A stretch of 64,000 nucleotides of DNA from JBMHDN01 sp049889355 (GCA_049889355.1 JBMHDN010000032.1:143354-207353), one strand, 5' to 3'; shown: positions 18,247 through 27,454, numbered from the stretch's first letter. The notes: a model not told the origin generated them from the letters alone. Program-made: numbers and translations.

Positions 18247-19710
18247 TGCAAAGCCAGCCGAGATGCGTAAAATCTGGCGCACCGTATCGCTGAACATAGC
18301 TTGCAAATCAGCGCGCACTTCTGCTGACTGGCTGGCCGGCCAACTCTCTGGCAAGTTCATCACCGCCATCATCTGTTGCTGGCCACGCAAAATCTGCATA
18401 TCTTGAGATGTTAAACCAGATTGCATCAGCCAGTCATAAAACATCTCGCCAAAGACCAGCGCCTGAAAATAGCCAAAAACAGCAATCGCCAATAGCGGCC
18501 CGATGCGCGCAGCGGCATTACTGACCCCAGAGGCCAGCCCATCACGCCCTGGTCCGGCCGCCGCCATCGCCACTGTTGTCAGCGGTGTTGCAAAACACCC
18601 CACACCCAGCCCCAGCACACACATAGGCAAGACCAAACCAGCCCAAAAATCGCCATCAAAATAAGACAGCCAATAGAGCGCAATAGCCAGCAACACGCCT
18701 GATGCCATCAAAATACCGCGCGGGCCATGTGTGCTGACATAGCTGCCTGTACGGCGCGACATCACCGCCACAATCAGCGTAATTGGCAGGCCGGTGACAC
18801 CAGCTTTAAAGGCGCCATAATCATAGCCTTGAATCACCATGAAATTGAGAAAGAAAGTGCCGCCTTGGAACCCTGCAAATAAGATGAGGGTTTGCACACT
18901 CACTAAAATAAACCGCCTGTTTACCATCAAAAAAGGAGGCAGCATCGGATGACGCGCTCGGGCTTCATAGATAAAAAAGCCCAGCAAAAAGACGAGCCCT
19001 GTCATACCAAGCCCCAGCTGTGCTGTATGAATGGTCCCTACCCTGCCTGCTTCGAGTGCCGCGGTGATCAACAAACCCAGACCAGCTGTGATCAAGGCTG
19101 AACCCCATATATCAAGTGGCAACGGGTTTTCAGGCTCAAAAGGCGGCTTAGGCAATTTGCTGAGCAGCCATAACACCACCAGCGATACAGGCAGATTAAT
19201 GAAAAAAATCAAACGCCATGAGAGATAATCCACTGCAAGACCACCCACCACAGGCCCAAGCGGGATAGCAAGGGTGAGCATAGCTGACCATCTGCCAATG
19301 GCCGGGCCACGCTCACCAGGTGCAAAAGACGCATTAATCAAGGCCAGACTGGCAGGGACCATAAGCGCGGCCGCAATCCCTTGTGCAGCACGTGCTAATA
19401 TCAGTTGAAACGGGGTCACTGCCAGACCACAAGCAAGAGAGGTCACGGCAAAGGCAACAATCCCCCAGCGCATAGACCGCCGCCTGCCAATCGTATCGCC
19501 TAAGGCGCCGCCTGCCATCATCAGCGCAGCCAGAAACAGCAGATAAATTTCCAACACCCAATGCGCATCGGTGGTGCTGGCAGATAGCGCGGTCTGAATA
19601 ACCGGCAAAGCCACATTGAGCGCCGTTGCGTCAATAAAGCCCATCGCGGTTGTCAGCGCACAGGCAATGATAACCAAACGCTGTTGATAGGCAGAATAGA
19701 CATTTGTCAT
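18196..19710 (-). CDS. MFS transporter, DHA2 (EmrB/QacA) type drug exporter
   Basis: This is a 504-aa major facilitator with 14 hydrophobic helices. MGFIDATALNVALPVIQ and LEIYLLFLAALMMAGGALGDTIGRRRSMRWG (motif A) at the N-terminus are diagnostic for DHA2 family proton-coupled multidrug exporters. LGPVVGGLAVDYLSWRLIFFINLPVSL is motif C. It could export drugs, bile-like compounds or metabolites. It has no adjacent membrane-fusion partner. The gene is transcribed from a 189-bp region shared with a divergent second MFS gene; that region contains an 8-bp inverted repeat. Confidence 0.88.
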   Translation of the reverse strand: MTNVYSAYQQRLVIIACALTTAMGFIDATALNVALPVIQTALSASTTDAHWVLEIYLLFLAALMMAGGALGDTIGRRRSMRWGIVAFAVTSLACGLAVTPFQLILARAAQGIAAALMVPASLALINASFAPGERGPAIGRWSAMLTLAIPLGPVVGGLAVDYLSWRLIFFINLPVSLVVLWLLSKLPKPPFEPENPLPLDIWGSALITAGLGLLITAALEAGRVGTIHTAQLGLGMTGLVFLLGFFIYEARARHPMLPPFLMVNRRFILVSVQTLILFAGFQGGTFFLNFMVIQGYDYGAFKAGVTGLPITLIVAVMSRRTGSYVSTHGPRGILMASGVLLAIALYWLSYFDGDFWAGLVLPMCVLGLGVGCFATPLTTVAMAAAGPGRDGLASGVSNAAARIGPLLAIAVFGYFQALVFGEMFYDWLMQSGLTSQDMQILRGQQQMMAVMNLPESWPASQSAEVRADLQAMFSDTVRQILRISAGFALLAGLLSVFYRKDDVR

Positions 19711-19829
19711 GGCATTTGACCTCTTTGTTTTGCCTGTTTTTTAGCGTATGAACATAAAAGTTGAAGGGTGTATCTCATGCCTTATCATGAAATCTGGCAC
19801 TGATCATGTCCTAATCTTGCCACCCCTTC

Positions 19830-19850
19830 ATGCCATTAGGAAAATGGCAT
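19830..19850. repeat. Inverted repeat in the divergent MFS-MFS intergenic region
   Basis: ATGCCATT and AATGGCAT are separated by AGGAA and followed by AAAAAA on the plus strand. It lies 50 bp upstream of the plus-strand MFS start and 120 bp from the other. It could be a regulator site or a small hairpin in the leader; no cognate regulator is visible. Confidence 0.35.
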
Positions 19851-19899
19851 AAAAAACGCATCTGTTCTGTTAAGACCTGAAAGCTTAAAATCTGCACTC

Positions 19900-21153
19900 A
19901 TGAATATAACGACCCTCAGCACATGGTTTCAGACAGCTAAAAGCCAGGCCAGAACGCCGCTGGGCTTACTGTTCATCATGGCTTTTATGATGCCACTGGC
20001 ATTTTCCACCTGGTCAGCTTTGCTGAATAATTTTGTGGTCGAGCGCGCCGGCTTTGACGGTGTTCAGATTGGCTGGCTCCAGTCTGTGCGCGAGATACCT
20101 GGTTTTCTCTCATTTGCGGTTGTGTTTGTGCTGATTGTGGTACGCGAACAAAAACTGGCCTTGCTGTCTTTGATGGGGCTGGGCGCGGCCACGGCTGTTA
20201 CCGCCTGGTTCCCCAGCTATACAGGCCTTTTGATCACCACCTTTATCGGTTCTGTTGGCTTTCATTATTATGAAACCGTGAACCAATCTTTACAGCTACA
20301 ATGGCTGAATAAAGATAAAGCCCCGCAAATTCTGGGATGGCTGGTGGCTGCGGGTTCTGCAGCTGCGCTGGTTGCCTATTTATTCATCACCCTTGCCTTT
20401 ACTCTTGGCGGGCTGGATTATGAACATGTCTATCTGGTGGGCGGTGGTGCCACTTTGCTGATAGCCATCTGGTGCTGGTTTGCCTATCCGCAATATCAGA
20501 TAGGCGCGGTACAGCATAAAAAGCTGATTTTGCGCAAACGCTACTGGCTCTATTATGCCCTGCAATTTATGTCAGGGGCCAGACGCCAGATCTTCCTCGT
20601 TTTTGCCGCTTTTATGATGGTAGAAAAATATGGCATGGCGGTGCATGCCCTCACCTTCTTATTCTTGCTGAATTTTGTGGCGAATATCATTTTCGCCCCG
20701 ATAATGGGCTGGCTCGTTGCGCGTATTGGCGAGAAATGGTCCTTAACCATTGAATATATCGGCCTGACCTTGGTGTTTCTGGCCTATGGTGGTCTTTATA
20801 TCATGGATTGGGGAATCTGGGTGGCTTGTGTGCTTTATGTGCTTGATCACCTGCTCTTTGCCATGGCATTTGCGATGAAAACCTATTTCCAGAAAATCGC
20901 CGATCCAGCTGACATCGCGCCGACATCGGCGGTGGCCTTTACCATTAACCATATTGCAGCGGTGTTTCTGCCAGCTTTGCTTGGCTATCTGTGGATCACC
21001 TCACCAACAGCTGTCTTTTTGCTTGCGGCGGCAATGGCACTTGTATCGCTGATGCTGGCGCTTTTGATACCACGCCACCCAAAAGAAGGGCATGAGACAT
21101 TGCTGTCTCATCTGTTCAACAAAACTGAGATGATTCGAAAAAAAGCAGCTTAA
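19900..21153 (+). CDS. MFS transporter
   Basis: This is a 417-aa membrane protein with 12 predicted helices. The MFS layout is recognisable (GFDGVQIGWLQSVREIPGFLSFAVVFVLI, a large central loop near residue 200, and a second bundle with IFAPIMGWLVARIGEKWSLTIEYIGL), but classical motif A is degenerate. No substrate can be inferred. It lies 28 bp upstream of the thiolase gene on the same strand, which suggests co-transcription and perhaps uptake of an acid that is activated to a CoA thioester, an inference from position only. Confidence 0.75.
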   Translation: MNITTLSTWFQTAKSQARTPLGLLFIMAFMMPLAFSTWSALLNNFVVERAGFDGVQIGWLQSVREIPGFLSFAVVFVLIVVREQKLALLSLMGLGAATAVTAWFPSYTGLLITTFIGSVGFHYYETVNQSLQLQWLNKDKAPQILGWLVAAGSAAALVAYLFITLAFTLGGLDYEHVYLVGGGATLLIAIWCWFAYPQYQIGAVQHKKLILRKRYWLYYALQFMSGARRQIFLVFAAFMMVEKYGMAVHALTFLFLLNFVANIIFAPIMGWLVARIGEKWSLTIEYIGLTLVFLAYGGLYIMDWGIWVACVLYVLDHLLFAMAFAMKTYFQKIADPADIAPTSAVAFTINHIAAVFLPALLGYLWITSPTAVFLLAAAMALVSLMLALLIPRHPKEGHETLLSHLFNKTEMIRKKAA

Positions 21154-21181
21154 TTGCTGCCTGACCTATGAGGATTTAACC

Positions 21182-22366
21182 ATGCATGATGTTTTTCTTC
21201 TCTCTGCTACACGTTCGGCGATTGGCAGCTTTGGTGGCACCTTAAAAGAAACACCGCCTATCATGCTTGGCACGCAAATTGCCAGCTCAGCTATTGAACG
21301 CTCTGGTCTTGATGGCAGTGATATTGACCATGCGGTATTTGGCCATGTGCTGCATACGGAAACACGCGATATGTATTCACCGCGGGTGATATCGGTAAAT
21401 GCTGGCCTGCCTGAAAGCGCACCTGCCCTACAGGTAAACAGGCTATGTGGCAGCGGGCTGCAGGCGATTGTGAGTGCCACTCAACTGATCCAGCTGGGCG
21501 ATAGTCAGGCTGCACTGGCTGGCGGTGTCGAGGTGATGAGCCGCGGGGCCTATATATTGCCGCAACAACGCTGGGGTGGCCGGATGGGCGATGGCCAGGT
21601 TCAGGATATGATGATTGGCGCGCTGACAGACCCGTTTGGCATTGGCCATATGGGCATCACCGCTGAGAATGTTGCAAAAGAATATGATATCAGCCGAGAT
21701 GAGATGGACCAATTTGCGCTCCGGTCTCATCAACGTGCCGCGGCGGCAACAGAGGCTGGATATTTCAAAGCGCAGATTACAAAAGTTGATGCGAAAATGA
21801 GACGCAAAAGCGTTCCCTTTGATACAGATGAGCATATCCGCGGCGAAACCAGCATAGATGAGCTGGCGTCCTTGCGGGCGGTATTTGATAAGGAAGGCAT
21901 TGTCACAGCTGGCAATTCATCCGGCATCAATGATGGGGCGGCTGCCTTGGTGCTGGCCAATGGTGAGACTGTCCGACAAAAAAGCCTCTCACCGATGGCC
22001 AAAATCATATCTTATGGCTTTGGCGGTGTGCCAGCACGTATCATGGGTATGGGCCCTGTTCCAGCCAGCCAGCGGGCGTTGGACAAAGCCAGCCTGAACA
22101 TCTCAGACTTGGCGGTGATTGAAAGCAATGAAGCCTTTGCAGCGCAAGCTTGCGCGGTTTCAAAACAGCTTGGCTTGCCAGAGGATATCGTCAATCCAAA
22201 TGGCGGGGCGATCGCTCTTGGCCATCCGATTGGAGCCACCGGTGCTATTTTGATGACCAAGCTGGTCTATGAGCTCAAGCGCATTGATGCACGTTATGGC
22301 ATGGCCACCATGTGCATTGGCGGCGGTCAGGGTATCTCGGTGATCATCGAAAACCTGAGTGATTAA
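21182..22366 (+). CDS. Acetyl-CoA C-acyltransferase (thiolase)
   Basis: This thiolase II family enzyme either cleaves 3-ketoacyl-CoA or condenses two acetyl-CoA. The 394-aa length and motifs fit: active-site Cys89 in NRLCGSGLQAI, the GGVEVMSRG segment, NEAFAAQACAV, and the C-terminal NPNGGAIALGHPIGATGA (His) and MCIGGGQGIS (second Cys). Degradative and biosynthetic forms cannot be told apart with confidence. The absence of phaB or a hydroxyacyl-CoA dehydrogenase next to it leaves the pathway open. It follows an MFS gene by 28 bp and is convergent with a PfkB kinase gene. Confidence 0.92.
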   Translation: MHDVFLLSATRSAIGSFGGTLKETPPIMLGTQIASSAIERSGLDGSDIDHAVFGHVLHTETRDMYSPRVISVNAGLPESAPALQVNRLCGSGLQAIVSATQLIQLGDSQAALAGGVEVMSRGAYILPQQRWGGRMGDGQVQDMMIGALTDPFGIGHMGITAENVAKEYDISRDEMDQFALRSHQRAAAATEAGYFKAQITKVDAKMRRKSVPFDTDEHIRGETSIDELASLRAVFDKEGIVTAGNSSGINDGAAALVLANGETVRQKSLSPMAKIISYGFGGVPARIMGMGPVPASQRALDKASLNISDLAVIESNEAFAAQACAVSKQLGLPEDIVNPNGGAIALGHPIGATGAILMTKLVYELKRIDARYGMATMCIGGGQGISVIIENLSD

Positions 22367-22393
22367 AACAGGTTTTTATATCCAAAATAGACG

Positions 22394-23356
22394 CTATAGC
22401 AGGCTTGAGAGGGTGATTTGCGGGCGGGCACCAAAATGGCAAATCACCTCGCCTGCGCATTTGCTGGCAACGATACCAGCCTGCTCTAGGCTATAGCCTT
22501 CTTGTACCCTGCCAAACAGATAGCCTGCGGCAAATAAATCACCAGCACCTGTGGTATCCTGAACCGTGCCTGTTGGCATAGCCGGCACATCAGCGACTTC
22601 GCCATTTGAATAGATACGTGCACCATCGCTGCCCTTGGTGAGGACCAGCTCAGACAGACAAGCCAACCATGGAGCCAGTTCGGCAGGTGATATCCCGCCT
22701 GCCAGTGCTGTCATCTCTTCCACATTACAGAACAGAATATCAACATGGTCTTTGATATATTGGCTCAGCGCATCGAAATGACGCTCAACACACCAGCTGT
22801 CTGATAAAGACACAGCAATTTTGCTGTTGTTCATGCGGGCCACCTCAGCTGCCTTTTCAAACAAGGCAGGCCCGTCAGGTGCATCAAAAAGATACCCCTC
22901 CAGATAGAGCACATCTGCATTGAGATCAGCGGTAATATGCTGGGGGCCGAGGGCAATAGAACTACCCAGAAATGTATTCATAGAACGGGCCGTATCTGGG
23001 GTGACAAGAATAATAGACCGCGCGGTGGCTGGACCTTCTTCTGCGATTTTACCCTGAAAGGTCACCGCCCCGTCCTGCATATCCTCTGCAAAAAATGTAC
23101 CTAATTTGTCATCTCTGACTTGGCCGACAAAACCAGCACGCCCACCAAGGCTGGACAGGCCATAGGCAGAATTGGCTGCTGAGCCGCCAGCTTGCATCTC
23201 ATGTGTTGGTAGATTTTCAGTCAGATAAACGGCGCGGTCTTCGTCTATCAGGTTCATACCGCCCTTATCGACCGCATGGGTGCTCAGAAAACCATCGGAA
23301 ACCGGGGCCAGCACATCCATAATGGCATTCCCCACAAAAATCACATCTAACCGCAT
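22394..23356 (-). CDS. PfkB family kinase (adenosine kinase-like)
   Basis: This is a 320-aa ribokinase-fold sugar or nucleoside kinase. The N-terminal substrate signature (GNAIMDVLA), AGGSAANSAYGLSSLGGRAGFVGQVRDDKLG and the C-terminal anion-hole and catalytic motif DTTGAGDLFAAGYLFG are all present. Close alphaproteobacterial relatives are annotated adenosine kinase, and the DMQDGAVTF insert resembles those. Substrate remains an inference. It is monocistronic; the next gene upstream, a DMT transporter on the same strand, is 145 bp away. Confidence 0.85.
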   Translation of the reverse strand: MRLDVIFVGNAIMDVLAPVSDGFLSTHAVDKGGMNLIDEDRAVYLTENLPTHEMQAGGSAANSAYGLSSLGGRAGFVGQVRDDKLGTFFAEDMQDGAVTFQGKIAEEGPATARSIILVTPDTARSMNTFLGSSIALGPQHITADLNADVLYLEGYLFDAPDGPALFEKAAEVARMNNSKIAVSLSDSWCVERHFDALSQYIKDHVDILFCNVEEMTALAGGISPAELAPWLACLSELVLTKGSDGARIYSNGEVADVPAMPTGTVQDTTGAGDLFAAGYLFGRVQEGYSLEQAGIVASKCAGEVICHFGARPQITLSSLL

Positions 23357-23501
23357 CGTAACACCCTGAATATAACCGCTATCGCCAATATCTGGCGCAA
23401 ACCAGTGGCATCTTAGAGAAAACGCAATAAAAAGTGTAATAATTTTTTAAAATGAAGAACTAACAGACAAAAAACGACTTGATAACAGCGGAACAGCCTG
23501 T

Positions 23502-24374
23502 TTATTGCGCCGGCTGCCTGACCATCAGGAAATTACCCAGCACCACACAGCCAATGCCGATAAAGCTGAGTGTTGTCCAGTTATAGCCTTCAAATAAGCT
23601 GGATATCAGGAGCGCAAAGACCGGGAAGACAACGGTGGCATAAGCGGCCTTGCCAGCCCCTATCCGGCCAACAAGAGTGAGATAACAGCTAAAGGCTAAA
23701 ATCGTTGAAAATAAGCTGAGGTAAATCAACCCGCCGACATATTGCGCTGTTGGCTCCATGATAAATTCATGGCCACGTGCCAGGCTGATTAAGAACAGCC
23801 AGAGCGCGCCAAAAAGCATCCCCCAGCTATTGGCTGTCATCACCGAGATATGCTGGCGCTGCAAATGGGCTGAGACCTGATTGCCCAAACAGAAAGATAA
23901 AGTGCCAAGCAAGCATAATATTAGCGATAACCAGGCCTGACCGGTGCGCATAATCTCTTCTGCATATAAAAAGCTGATGCCTAAAATGCCGATAATGGCG
24001 GCCAGCACCTGACCGGTTGCGGGCAGTTTTCGTGTACGCAGCGTATCCAAAAATAAATTAATCAGCGAGGCACTTGAAAACATCACCGCTAACATGCCTG
24101 AGGCCACCCCGACAGAGCCATAATAGAAAAGCGTGAAATTCAGGCCAAAAATAAAAAGGCCAAGCGCCATAAAGGCCGGCAATTCAGTTAAAACAGGCCG
24201 CAATCTTGCCCCGCTGCGATAGCTGATAAACCACATAATCGGGGCCGCCAGTAAGAAACGCCAGAATAAAGATACTTCAGGCGCCACAACACCCACCTGC
24301 CAGCTCAAAGGCAACCAACTGGTTGACCAGGCAAATATCAGCAGGATGTAAAGAGCGGGAGTTGATGACCACAT
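23502..24374 (-). CDS. EamA/DMT superfamily permease
   Basis: This 290-aa inner-membrane protein has ten hydrophobic helices in two EamA repeats (ILLIFAWSTSWLPLSWQVG... and LSLILCLLGTLSFCLGNQVSA...). The start is set at the ATG at 24374 (MWSSTPALY) because AAAGG lies 10 nt upstream. The frame reaches 24407 but without a ribosome-binding sequence. It is unrelated in detail to the other DMT gene at 3325-4224. Substrate is unknown. Confidence 0.83.
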   Translation of the reverse strand: MWSSTPALYILLIFAWSTSWLPLSWQVGVVAPEVSLFWRFLLAAPIMWFISYRSGARLRPVLTELPAFMALGLFIFGLNFTLFYYGSVGVASGMLAVMFSSASLINLFLDTLRTRKLPATGQVLAAIIGILGISFLYAEEIMRTGQAWLSLILCLLGTLSFCLGNQVSAHLQRQHISVMTANSWGMLFGALWLFLISLARGHEFIMEPTAQYVGGLIYLSLFSTILAFSCYLTLVGRIGAGKAAYATVVFPVFALLISSLFEGYNWTTLSFIGIGCVVLGNFLMVRQPAQ

Positions 24375-24596
24375 AGCGGTTCTACCTTTTGCTGAGATGA
24401 ACCCCATGATCTAGCGATATTCCTCAAAATAAACAATCGGCAATATTTTTGAATAACACGTTTCTTCCTTAAAAACAGAGCCTTATCCATAGAGAGAAAC
24501 CCGAAAGGATAGGACTCAAATTAAGGTATATTAAAAATTAGTTAATTTCTATATAAGGAGGGTAAGGATACTGCAATTGCATTATAGGAGAGCATC

Positions 24597-25319
24597 ATGC
24601 GTCTTATTCTTACCGCTGCTGCTGTTGCCGCACTGAGCATTTCATCTGCCTCTGCTCTGACCTTGAAATCAGGTCAGGTTCTGGGTGGTGATGGCGAGGT
24701 TTATGACGGTGCCAGCCCTGAACAAAGAGATAATCTTGTTGCCGCTGCCAAAGCCAATGGCGAAAATGCTGGCGTGACTGGTAACAGCGTCTTCGTTGTT
24801 GTTGGCGAGACAGTCACATTCGTGCCTGTAGATGAAATTCGCGGCAAATCTGACGAACAAGTTATCGAAATCGTTGGCGATGCTGTTATTCAGAACGTAA
24901 CAGGCAATGACGATATCACCTTTGCTGATTTGCAGGCTGCTCAAGAAGTCGCCGCAAATACAGGTGTTGAGATTGAAGCGCTGGCGATGGACGGCCTGGA
25001 AGGTCTGGACCCTGAGCTGGTAAAGGAAATCGAAGAATTCAGTGCTGAGAGTGGCATTCAGGTTGAAAATCTGGTTGCGCTGAACTCCATCATTGAATCG
25101 CTGCCAACAGATGAGATTGACTCATTCGTCGAAGAGCTGGGCGCTCTGGTAGAAGAAGGCTTTGCTGATGAAGTTGACCAGTTCCTGACAGACCTGCAAG
25201 AAATTGAAGGTGGTCTGGATGCGATCACTCAGTTCGATTCATACGAAGATTGTGTCGCCGGTGGTGGCGGTTCTGTCTGTGATGAAGTTGACGCCCTGAT
25301 GGAAGAAAGCGACATCTAA
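24597..25319 (+). CDS. Acidic exported protein of unknown function
   Basis: I do not recognise the family. The 240-aa product begins with a short Sec signal peptide (LILTAAAVAALSISSASA, cleavage after about residue 20). The mature part is strongly acidic and rich in E, D and V, with helical segments (DEIDSFVEELGALVEEGFADEVDQ) and very few positive charges. There are only two cysteines, both at the C-terminus (YEDCVAGGGGSVCDEV), well placed for one disulfide bond. The start has AGGAG 6 nt upstream. An efficient intrinsic terminator follows, so it is a free-standing gene. High acidity plus export suggests a periplasmic cation or polymer-binding role, but that is a guess. Confidence 0.75.
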   Translation: MRLILTAAAVAALSISSASALTLKSGQVLGGDGEVYDGASPEQRDNLVAAAKANGENAGVTGNSVFVVVGETVTFVPVDEIRGKSDEQVIEIVGDAVIQNVTGNDDITFADLQAAQEVAANTGVEIEALAMDGLEGLDPELVKEIEEFSAESGIQVENLVALNSIIESLPTDEIDSFVEELGALVEEGFADEVDQFLTDLQEIEGGLDAITQFDSYEDCVAGGGGSVCDEVDALMEESDI

Positions 25320-25341
25320 TCAACAGATGATGATCTCAACG

Positions 25342-25372
25342 AAAAAGGAGGCTTCTATAGCCTCCTTTTTTT
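25342..25372 (+). terminator. Intrinsic terminator after the acidic exported protein gene
   Basis: The stem AAAAAGGAGGC / GCCTCCTTTTT has an 11-bp pairing and a TTCTATA loop, and ends in a run of seven T. It sits 22 bp after the stop codon. The A-rich 5' side means it could also act on the minus strand, where the next gene converges. Confidence 0.9.
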
Positions 25373-25381
25373 ATGCCTAAA

Positions 25382-25441
25382 GCGGTTTATGCGCTGGCAT
25401 GGTTAAATCCTGGCGCGGTTTATGCCCTGGCGCGGTTTATG
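25382..25441. repeat. Imperfect 17-bp tandem repeat, about 3.5 copies
   Basis: Units of the form GCGGTTTATGSSCTGGC occur at 25382-25398, a degenerate unit at 25399-25414, 25415-25431, and a partial unit at 25432-25441. The array fills the gap between the terminator at 25372 and the stop codon of the minus-strand gene at 25443. It has no coding role that I can see. Confidence 0.75.
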
Positions 25442-25442
25442 T

Positions 25443-25850
25443 TTAGCCTTGCAGGCTAATAAGCGCCTCTTCAATCGCAGCCTCGCGCACAATTTCACCA
25501 ATCAACCCATTGGCCAGATTCTCACCAAGCGCATGTTCTGAAATATAGACTGAGAAATCATCACTGCCGAATAAATGCGCAGGCACCCAGGCAAACAGCC
25601 CTTCTGCATCTTCAGGCACCAGCTGCTCAGCGATATCGGCAAGCGGCTCAGCCATTCTATAGCTATGCGTCACCGCAACCGCGGCCAGATAGCTTTGCTG
25701 GCCTTTCTTGGCGACATCCACCTCTGCCAGCATCTGGATCAGCACATCCTTATGACCTGTGTCAGCCATATAACGCCCTAATTGGCCGTCATAATCTGCA
25801 ATCAGGCTGTTCAAATCGATAATGGCAATCTCTGCCTGCTCTTCGGCCAT
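25443..25850 (-). CDS. Small soluble protein of unknown function
   Basis: This 135-aa protein has no motif I recognise. It is mostly helical and acidic (VEEQAEIAIIDLNSLIADYDGQLGRYMADTGHK..., ending IGEIVREAAIEEALISLQG), with no signal peptide or membrane segment. The start is the ATG at 25850 (MAEEQAE), supported by GGGAG 7 nt upstream; the frame extends to 25910. It is convergent with the acidic exported protein gene and lies 165 bp downstream of the purine permease start region on the other side. Its role is unknown. Confidence 0.6.
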   Translation of the reverse strand: MAEEQAEIAIIDLNSLIADYDGQLGRYMADTGHKDVLIQMLAEVDVAKKGQQSYLAAVAVTHSYRMAEPLADIAEQLVPEDAEGLFAWVPAHLFGSDDFSVYISEHALGENLANGLIGEIVREAAIEEALISLQG

Positions 25851-26015
25851 AAACGGCTCCCTTATTATATATGATGGCGTTGTTGTAGACGCCCTGCCCT
25901 TTTTACACAAGGCCTAGCCCCGTATGACAGTGATGCAGAGCCTAGCTCAAACCCCAACAAAAAACAGGGCCAAAAGGCCCTGCTCTTTATCATGTGGTTG
26001 TGAACAGCCTATATA

Positions 26016-27308
26016 TTAGGTCGCCACAAAATACAGTACAGAGACAATCGCAATGCCGATTGAACCTGCATTTAAAGCTTCCATCTTACCGCTCAGCGCC
26101 TTGATGACCACATAGGCAACAAAGCCAAGGGCAATACCATAAGCGATTGAATAGGTCAGTGGCATGATAACCGCGGCCAGAACGGCAGGGGCATATTCTG
26201 TCACATCATCCCAATCAATGTCTTTGAGATTACGCAGGAAGAAGGTTGCGATAAAGACCAAGGCCGGGGCTGTTGCAAAAGCAGGCACTGATTGAGCCAG
26301 CGGTGCGAAAAGCAGACAAGCAGCAAACAGTACAGCCACGGTCACTGCGGTCAGACCTGTGCGGCCACCTTCCTTGATACCTGCACCTGATTCAATGTAT
26401 GACGTGGTGTTTGAGGTACCAGCAAGCGCACCAACCACAGTAGCGGTTGAATCAGCCATCAGCGCACGGTCGATATCTTCAACCTCACCATCATCATTCA
26501 CGCGGCCGGTTAGGTTCGCAACAGATGTCAGCGTACCGGCTGTATCGAGGAAATCAACGAACAAGAAGGCAAAGGCTGTACCAATAAAGCCAGCAGTGGC
26601 CAGCAGCGAGAAATCAAGCTGGAAAGCATGGGCAGGGCTTGGCACTGAGCCAACCACACCGCCAAATGACGCCGCGCCGGTAACCCAAGCCAGGATAGAG
26701 ACCACCAGAATACCGATAATCACGGCACCAGGAATGCCGCGGCGGTCCAGCACAGCCATGATGATAAAGCCAAGGCCAGCCAGCAGAACAGGAGCTGAGG
26801 CAATATCGCCAAGGCCAACCAATGTCGCTGGGTTATCTACAACAACACCAGCATTCTGGAAACCAATAATGGCCAGGAACAGGCCGATACCTGCACCAAT
26901 GCCCAGCTTCATGCTCTTTGGAATAGAATTGATGATATATTTACGCGCAGGTGTCATAGACAAGATTAAGAACACCACACCAGCAACCAGAACAGCTGTC
27001 AGCGCTTGTGCATAAGTATAGCCCATGCCGAAAATTACACCAAAGGTGAAAAAGGCGTTCAGACCCATACCAGGAGCCAGTGCAATCGGCCAGTTTGCCC
27101 ACAGACCCATGATCAGGGTACCAACAACCGCTGCGATGATGGTGGCTGTAAAGACAGCACCAAATTCCATGCCACTGCCTTCAGTAGACAAAATGGCAGG
27201 GTTAACCACGGTGATATAGGCCATGGTCAAAAAGGTCGCGATACCAGCCATAATCTCGGTTCGCGCCGTTGTACCGGCCTTTTTCAGGCCAAACAGATTT
27301 TCTAACAT
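26016..27308 (-). CDS. NCS2 family purine permease (AzgA-type)
   Basis: This is a 430-aa membrane protein of the AzgA (guanine/hypoxanthine/adenine) branch of nucleobase-cation symporters. Family features are TEIMAGIATFLTMAYITVVNPAILS at the N-terminus, the GMGLNAFF signature (ALAPGMGLNAFFTFGV), VDFLDTAGTL, and GTSNTTSYIESGAGI. The start ATG at 27308 is behind a strong GGGGG sequence. It has a leader of at least 120 nt with a stable, mismatch-containing hairpin (27373-27424) that could be a metabolite-sensing element. The guaB-guaA operon lies 3 kb upstream, consistent with purine metabolism. Confidence 0.92.
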   Translation of the reverse strand: MLENLFGLKKAGTTARTEIMAGIATFLTMAYITVVNPAILSTEGSGMEFGAVFTATIIAAVVGTLIMGLWANWPIALAPGMGLNAFFTFGVIFGMGYTYAQALTAVLVAGVVFLILSMTPARKYIINSIPKSMKLGIGAGIGLFLAIIGFQNAGVVVDNPATLVGLGDIASAPVLLAGLGFIIMAVLDRRGIPGAVIIGILVVSILAWVTGAASFGGVVGSVPSPAHAFQLDFSLLATAGFIGTAFAFLFVDFLDTAGTLTSVANLTGRVNDDGEVEDIDRALMADSTATVVGALAGTSNTTSYIESGAGIKEGGRTGLTAVTVAVLFAACLLFAPLAQSVPAFATAPALVFIATFFLRNLKDIDWDDVTEYAPAVLAAVIMPLTYSIAYGIALGFVAYVVIKALSGKMEALNAGSIGIAIVSVLYFVAT

Positions 27309-27372
27309 TTAAGTCCCCCTTTATGGCGATGATATACTGCAAAACGCAGCATGCCGTGCCATAGATACAAAA

Positions 27373-27424
27373 CCATATATAGGGGCATTTAGCCAGATTA
27401 CCGGCAAAAACCCCAATATATAGG
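27373..27424 (-). promoter_or_regulatory. Structured leader hairpin upstream of the purine permease; possible riboswitch
   Basis: On the minus strand this forms a long hairpin. The outer stem pairs 27423-27416 with 27373-27380 (AU-rich, one G-U), followed by a U-U mismatch, a GGGG/CCCC block (27414-27411 with 27385-27382), a U-rich internal region, and a GCC/GGC top with the 8-nt loop GGUAAUCU. It lies 64-115 nt upstream of the start codon. A second small hairpin (CTGC/GCAG) lies between it and the ribosome-binding site. I cannot assign it to a known riboswitch class; it does not match the classic three-way purine riboswitch. Confidence 0.4.
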
Positions 27425-27454
27425 ATTTCACCTTACCCAAGCCAGCTTTGCAAG

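Noticed and set aside
26359..27015. 218-codon plus-strand open frame
   Set aside because: It lies entirely antisense to the purine permease and has the Pro/Ser/Thr/Ala-rich composition of a shadow frame.
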